Assembly (NCBI RefSeq): GCF_964355755.1
Contig: NC_092675.1
Coordinates: 7,600,312-7,664,311 of the forward strand
Length of the DNA stretch: 64,000 nucleotides
Source of the DNA: Antedon mediterranea
Taxonomy: Eukaryota > Echinodermata > Crinoidea > Comatulida > Antedonidae
Reading direction: 5' to 3'
In this document: positions 57,475 to 64,000 of the stretch, piece by piece
Layout of the letters: every line of letters begins with the position of its first letter
Numbering within the stretch: position 1 is the first letter of the stretch
The notes under the pieces: generated by a model
Told to the model about the DNA's origin: nothing
The model's database searches: none
What the model saw: the letters and a program-made list of their open reading frames with translations, nothing else
Made by a program: the position numbers and the translations under genes

Positions 57475-60400
57475 ATTTTCAATGAGAATTGTAATAAAAG
57501 ATCATTTCAACTCAAGAAATAAAAAAATGCTTAAAGAGTCATTAGATTGCAAGACGGTTTAATGTTCTCAAGTCTAGTCTACTTGTCTGGGGTAATTTTC
57601 AATCCTCTGTATTTAATGTGTTCTCTCGAATATCACCATAATATTGTCCGTAATAAATTTGTATGATAATGTAGAATTGTTTATATCCACTTTTTTTTTT
57701 AATGAAGAAGAATAAAGATACAGCAAAGAACCTATGGAATGATCACTGCAGAATCTGTTTAGGATTTAGCCTATTCTTACTCCTAGTTATTTTTCATTGC
57801 TGACCTAATAAATATTAGTAAAGTGTTTTATAGTGTTCTTCTTTTCTGTTAAATATTTTATATTCTACTATGAAATACACCCGGAACTATAGTATACCCC
57901 TTGTTCATTAAAAATGTCTTCCTAATAAAAGGTTGTTCCCTGAATAGGGTATCACAAAAAAATCATTCTACTGTAGTTTATAGTATCAAAATGTATCAGT
58001 TTTGTTTAAAAAAATATTAAAAAGTATTAGAAAAATGTACCAAAAGTACAGTGAAATGTATTTTCTGTCAAAGAAATGTTAAATACTGTGTTGTTTATGT
58101 CCAATATTTCTGACAGGTGACAAACTGGTCTATTGATTTGGATTTATCTACAACATTTGCAACAACATTTGTCGAAAAGAGTGAGTGGCATTTAATACAA
58201 AGGAATGATAATAACTGGATGTATGAGAATTTTCAAATAATTTAAATAAAATTGGGAAAAAATATAATATTGTCATATAAAAGAAGTTCATATATGTTTT
58301 TTTAATTTAATTATCATTTTTGGCTAAATTGTTAATGTATATTGCATCCCTGTCATCATATATCTGTTTAATTACGTATTAAAGAAACGTTATAGCTAAA
58401 ATTCATCTTTTGTACGAATTTTATTATTGTTATTATTATATTTAAAAAAAAAGACAAATGCGAATTTCAGCTTTGTCGCATACATAGATAAATGTAAAGT
58501 CTCTTGCATACGTCAATGCGTATGCATTTGAATATGATGACAATTACGAGACAATTGTAATAATATTCCACAATGAACGGAGATTGCTATGCATCAGGCT
58601 TCGGGCTTGCAAGATATGAAATGCCTATAGTTTGTGTTGAATTTCCGACAAATCGTGCAATATTATAAATTTGTCAATTTATTTCAACTGAGCAATAAAC
58701 TAATTCATTAATTTAGTATTGCATATCACAGAAAATTCTTGATAAGAATTTCACTGTTTGAATCATTGATTATTTTGTGGGTAGATTGTAAAGAGCAAAT
58801 CTAATATTTTTAGTTTATGATAAATTAAGAGCAAAATTAGTTTATGTGTGGAATTATTTTCCAAAGTATTGATTCAATTTGTTAGTTTTCTTTAAAAAAA
58901 ATGTGCCTGCATCTCATTTGAGGCTTAAGGAGTGAATAGAAACAGTTGTGAGTATACCTTGAGATTAAGCACCAACCTAGAGCTCCACTACATTATACCT
59001 AACATAATTTCCAAATGAGGAACAGAGGTAAAGGGAGGAACCAGAATTGTCAAATTAACCTGTTTCAGGAAGTGAGGTATGGAAAACTCTGGCGAGGAAG
59101 CTGTCGCAAGACAGAGAACTCAGTGAAGGATCCAGGAATACAGTGCTAGGGGCAAGCCCTCCTACTTTTGACAGCTACTTTTTGATATATTTAATTTAAT
59201 ATTATTTTGCCCTTTCCCATTTGGAACTGGGTAATGTAATTAGATATGACAAATAGGTAATGAGAAACCCATTGATTTGTTAGAGTGGGAAGGAAAAGAG
59301 ATTGAAGACTGAGGTAACTTTAAGCATCTATTTGATTTCTCTAGTAAAAAGAACAGCTTATATTCTTACATAAGCAACAATCTGGGCCGGATGTGGAGAT
59401 TACAGAACATAGCCTCAAGAAATACAGCGAATGAACTTACAACCTTATTCGTGTGTCAAACATTAAACCTATACGCAAGTCAATTGGAAACCAACATAGG
59501 GTATCGAGTTGTGTAGGTCGAAGTATCATGTTTCGCTGACAAAACACTGAACTGCCTACGTTTGATTGGACAAGGCAGACGAATATCTCTATTTAGTCCG
59601 TACTAATATTGAGCTATTTTTTTTATAGATTAGAGGCTTTGTTGTTAAAAGCAGACATCAAGCTGGGGTGAGTCGTATAACATTCGATGATCACATGACC
59701 ACATCATAAACATAACTAACGAACAGAACATTAGAGATTCAAACGCAATGCAACACCCTATTTGGTACGATATTACTGCAAGATTTGCAGAAAAATTATA
59801 AGATAATACAATAATTATTTAATGAAGAAATACTACACTCGGATTTCATGAATGATTAAACATAGAATGAAGAATAGATTTGATAAAGACTATTAGGTTA
59901 CTATAGACAAATGGTCTATAAGATATATACTGCATTCTAACTTTGATAATGCCGAATGGTTCTATAGAACATTAGATAAACATCATTTTGTTGACCATAA
60001 ACAGAAAAATGGTTTTAATGGTTTTAAATTTATATAAATAACATTTTTTTACCATTTTTGTAAACAATATCTGACCAATTCTTGGTCTGTAGAAATAGGT
60101 TTTAAAACAATGACCTCCTTTCTTATTTAAGATTTAAATGTTATATTTTATTACTTTTCTCATTGTTTTTATACTGTCCTATCACGTCACGCATGAAAAA
60201 TTAAACTTGGGTGTGAGTCACCTGGCAGTCCTCTTTTGACCTGTTATTTTATATTTTGTCTTGTCTGTCTATATTTATATCTATCTATAGTATAATCAAT
60301 GCAAATCAATGCTCCAATCCAAATAATTGTTTCAATAGCACTTTAGGGTAAAGAAGTTTTCTTTCACAATATTTTTAATGTTATCATTTCACATCGTAAG

Positions 60401-61600
60401 TTGGAAACTTCTTGATATTTAAATGGTGGATTTTAAACTTTACAATGATATGGGTTTGCAGGTCGCTTCATTGATATTGTATTTACAGATACAGTATAGA
60501 GATTCCTTTTATTATCCAAACTCAAATATTGGCTTGCCTAAAATAAAAATATGGGGAAAAAAAACTACTGTATCTAACAAATCTGTTATATTTGCAAATC
60601 TTGTATTGTAATTCAAGAGAAGGGAATCATGTACTGGATTTTACTTCCTGCAACTTGTTGTTGTTTGATCTTGACACCTTGTAAGAGATAAGACATTCAA
60701 ACAGTCTATGGTGACAAGAACCTTGTATTCATTGCAGTTCTTCTGTTGCTTCGTAAGTTTGGGACATTTTATACTAATGATATGCAACGATCTGATTCCA
60801 TGCAATTCAAAAATATCATATTTTCAAAGTCTTCAGTTTCATCAAGTTTTAAACATCTCAACTAATTATACTTGGCAATTCGAGACTACAAATACGGTAA
60901 TGCATTTGCAACATTTTCTACTTGGCCAATTTTGGAGCATCGTGATACTACGACTGTCCCTCTTAATTATATGCAATGATGATACTACAGCACGCTCTCC
61001 CCGAGGCACCTTCTAAAAACAACTCATCGTTATCGATTCAGCTGCAAGTTTACTATAAGTAATAGCACATATGAAATTACATAGAGAACGATAACGCCAT
61101 TATAAAAGGTTGACCAGGAGGTTTAAAGTGGGTCTCTTTGTCGTTTCATTTAAATTTTAAACATGACATTCTTTGAGATCAATCGAAATGCATAACTTAC
61201 ATAGCTCATTATAGTATGCATTTACTATCACAACAACCACGCTTGATTTATTATTGTCAAAAGTCTTGTGTCTAAAATAATACTTGAGCTTGTTTACGTA
61301 GCTTTATATGAAAAGCATAAGGACATGTTCAGGTCTATGTAGTTTTTTTTTATTACAAATAAACAAAATAACATTATAATTAGTTTTACGTTTTTGTTAC
61401 AAACTGAAGTGTCACAGATCAGGGAGAACATCTGGTATGTAAATTTGATTCGTTGCATGACTTTCAATAAATGTTTACCCCACTATAGCTTTGTGTCAAA
61501 CGAAAGACAGTGTCATAAGAGGTGCCATCCAATAATCTTTTCCAAGGTCTAACCAACTGTAGTTTACGCTAAATGCGATAAAAACCATATTAGACTATAT
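57475..61600. other. AT-rich sequence with SINE and transposon debris
   Basis: About 58905-58990 carries a minus-oriented 3' end of SINE family S2 (CTCATTTGAGGCTTAAGGAG). About 57890-57985 has family E-like wording (AATAGGGTATCAC, CTACTGTAG). At 59065-59190 a short open stretch, VWKTLARKLSQDRELSEGSR, may be part of a retroelement but I could not place it. No exon was recognised. Confidence 0.4.
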
Positions 61601-61606
61601 TAATAT

Positions 61607-62140
61607 GAGTTTAACACATGCCAATACTTCACTATGACATGAGACAGCAAGCTTCTTTTCACACTCCAGCATGGGTTTAACACATGCCAATACGTCACTA
61701 TGACATGAGACAGCAAGCTTCTTTTCACACTCCAGCATGGGTTTAACACATGTCAATACGTCACTATGACATGAGACAGCATAGCTTCTTTTCACACTCC
61801 AGTATGGGTTTAAACACATGTCAATACATCACTATGACATGAGACAGCATAGCTTGTTTTCACACTCCAGTACGGTTTACTCATGCCAATACTTCACTAT
61901 GACATGAGACAGCATAGCTTGTTTTCACACTCTATTATGGGTTTAACTCATGTCAATACATCACTATGACATGAGACAGCATAGCTTGTCTTCACACTCC
62001 AGTATGGGTTTAACTCATGTCAATACGTCACTATGACATGAGACAGCATAGCTTGTGTTCACACTCCAGTATGGGTTTAACTCAATGTCAATGCGTCACT
62101 ATGACGTGAGACAGCATAGCTTGTTTTCACACTTTCGTAT
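61607..62140. repeat. 66 bp minisatellite, eight copies
   Basis: CACTATGACATGAGACAGCA recurs at about 61630, 61696, 61762, 61830, 61895, 61962, 62029 and 62097. Each unit also has TTTTCACACTCCAGTATGGG and TTTAACWCATGYCAATAC. Period is 65-68 bp. On the minus strand the first three exact 66 bp copies read as a 22-residue repeat containing CVKPMLECEKKLAVSCHSDV. Later indels break that frame. Confidence 0.92.
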
Positions 62141-62149
62141 ACTGAACCA

Positions 62150-64000
62150 ATTTAGAGGCTGCCACAATTAGGCAAGCCCCGAGTCGACTTAATAAGTGTG
62201 AAAGGGCTCTCATTTCTGATGAGAGCTTAGCAGTTCCTAATTCATCAATTATGAGAGCTCATATCGGTTTAGTAGCTCTAATAGAAGAGGTACAGTACTT
62301 AAAAACATTTTTCATTGCAATGACTAAACTGCTACAATTACGTAACAAACAATGTAAGAATCAAATAAATGTGTGTATTTTTCCAAATTTTTCCAAATTT
62401 AGAAGTTTTTAAAGATTCTGCCAATCCATAGTTGTCATGTTCATATCTTTTCCGCCGTATCGCTTTATTTACATATTTATAATTATATTTTATAACTTAT
62501 AGTTATTAGTTAATTATAAAAAAATATTTGGAGCTATAATAAGTTTTTGGACAAATAATAAATTAGAGATTATTTGTAAATTTTGTTAACACATTGTTTA
62601 AACTGGTAATCAACAAACAGGACATTGCAGATACATAAAAATTGAATATATTTTAATTAATTTGTATGTAATTAATATTTTTTCATCATCTTGTACTCCA
62701 ATAATAAACATGACATCAGTTTTTGCAACTAACAGAGTCATTATCATTGACAGTTTGTATAGGTAACAGGACAGATTGTATTAATTGTGTTTACGTTAAA
62801 ATTTGCTCAAATGTAAATTATGACTATTCTTTCTGACATACAAGTATCTTATGACATGATAATTTGTAAGCTATTAAAAACTGAAAAATAATAATTTAGT
62901 CTTTAACAATTTTATAAATGTATATGTATTCAAATCCAAAGAAAATAAATTGGTTATACTTAATATGTTGTTTTATATTATTTCATAAATTAAACATTTT
63001 TTAAATTAATTATAATAATTTAATATAATTAATCACTACTAACATAAAATAATTATATATCTTCTTTGATTGACTTGTTTCAATGAATTGTGGCCCTGAT
63101 TTTTTAACTTTTGGCAAACAAGCTAAAATTTTGAGTAGAAATGGCCGAAAGTGTTTAAATAACAAATTTACACATTTTTATTTTGCAAAAATAATGTACT
63201 AAACACATAAAACATTTGACAATTAAAATCTACCACACAAATCTACTCTTCATCTGTCTCTATAAAAACTAGGCCATAAACATGTTTAATAGATTTTTAT
63301 ATAATTTTTCAACATTTTTATAGCTTTAGCAATAAGCATAGTATTATGTAGAATGGTCGTATAAATATTTAAGGCTAATGGGATGAGGGGGCGGTACAAA
63401 CATATGCAGTTAAGGTATTAATTCACTGTATAATGGGACAACGAAAATGACATTTAAAACTGTAGGTTTATAAATACAGAAAATGAATATAGAAATATAA
63501 TTTACAAGAAAGCTGTTCTGGGTTAATAAAAGCAATTATAAAACTTAAACAGTTAATTGGATAGATAATTACATACAATAAAAATAAACAAAACAATTTT
63601 AAATATAAAAATAGCAAAGCAGAAAACTAAATTATTTAAATGTTATGTTTCAGTGGGTTACTACGTCAGAATTAAACAGCTAGATAAATAATCCTAAATT
63701 AGCAAGCAAGCTTTTAATCCCGTTAAATCCGTTAAATATTATTTAAGTAATTAAATAACTTAAAAATAATTACTTGGGTACTGTAGAATTACACAACTAA
63801 GATACTGTAGCTAGATAGAAAACATATAATTAATATAATTTATGAAACAGAAAAATTATATTAGTTAATGTATAAAGGGGACATTATGTCACAACTAGAT
63901 AAAATAAGCTTAAAATAAAATTATTTTATATTAATATCATATGGGTTTATTCTTACATTCTATAGAAATTAAAACATGCACATTATAATAAAGAAGGGGC
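62150..64000. other. very AT-rich sequence, nothing recognised
   Basis: No open frame, RNA gene or repeat border could be supported in this stretch. Confidence 0.5.

Noticed and set aside
59065-59190. Short open stretch (VWKTLARKLSQDRELSEG) considered as a retroelement or exon
   Set aside because: Too short and without a recognised family; the splice-like TTTCAG before it is not enough.
60708-61016. Plus-strand open frame of 102 codons with hydrophobic stretches
   Set aside because: Low-complexity AT-rich translation with no family resemblance and no splice context.

Overview
This is a eukaryotic, animal genomic window: AT-rich, full of introns, simple repeats and non-autonomous transposons, with no bacterial gene structure. 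Repeat flavour (TIR foldback MITEs, a 5S-rRNA-headed SINE, tRNA-headed SINEs, RTE/CR1-like LINE remnants, many copies of the palindrome TAGGCCTA) and the protein family of the one real gene suggest a marine invertebrate deuterostome such as an echinoderm. That taxonomic guess is inference; the sequence itself only proves a metazoan.

The only convincing cellular gene is on the minus strand. Fifteen exons between 50276 (upstream) and 28629 (stop codon) splice, with GT-AG sites and matching phases throughout, into the last 500 residues of a cGMP-type cyclic nucleotide phosphodiesterase of the PDE5/6/11 group: the C-terminal part of a GAF domain with an NKFDE motif, a linker, and a complete HD-type catalytic domain. 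The N-terminal part (rest of this GAF domain and the expected first GAF domain) was not found in 50.3-64 kb and probably lies beyond the window.

Layout: 0-13 kb is apparently gene-free, with MITE pieces, a ~235 bp degenerate repeat (5-6 kb) and a SINE-like duplicated block (10.7-11.2 kb). At 13.4-14.3 kb there is a 5'-truncated LINE reverse-transcriptase ORF. At 18.62-22.91 kb a ~4.3 kb element is bounded by ~110 bp inverted repeats; it holds a decayed ORF of a repetitive uncharacterised protein family with acidic nuclease-like motifs, an inserted minus-strand LINE remnant, and three subterminal repeats carrying AGGTCA half-sites. At 23.1-23.5 kb is a compound palindrome. 24-28.6 kb is AT-rich and lies 3' of the phosphodiesterase gene.

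28.6-50.3 kb is the phosphodiesterase gene. Its introns and exon-free flanks carry six copies of one palindromic MITE family (one split by a LINE tail with a visible target duplication; the sixth lies just upstream at 52.1 kb), a 340 bp foldback element at 37.6-37.9 kb, a 5S-derived SINE, a ~208 bp tandem array (42-43.4 kb) and a ~19-copy 99 bp satellite (45.0-46.9 kb). 50.3-64 kb has no recognised exon; it holds microsatellites, a 42 bp and a 66 bp minisatellite, and old repeat debris.

The best candidate for something undescribed is the TIR-bounded element at 18.6-22.9 kb. The most unexplained bulk pattern is the confinement of TAGGCCTA to the first 24 kb.
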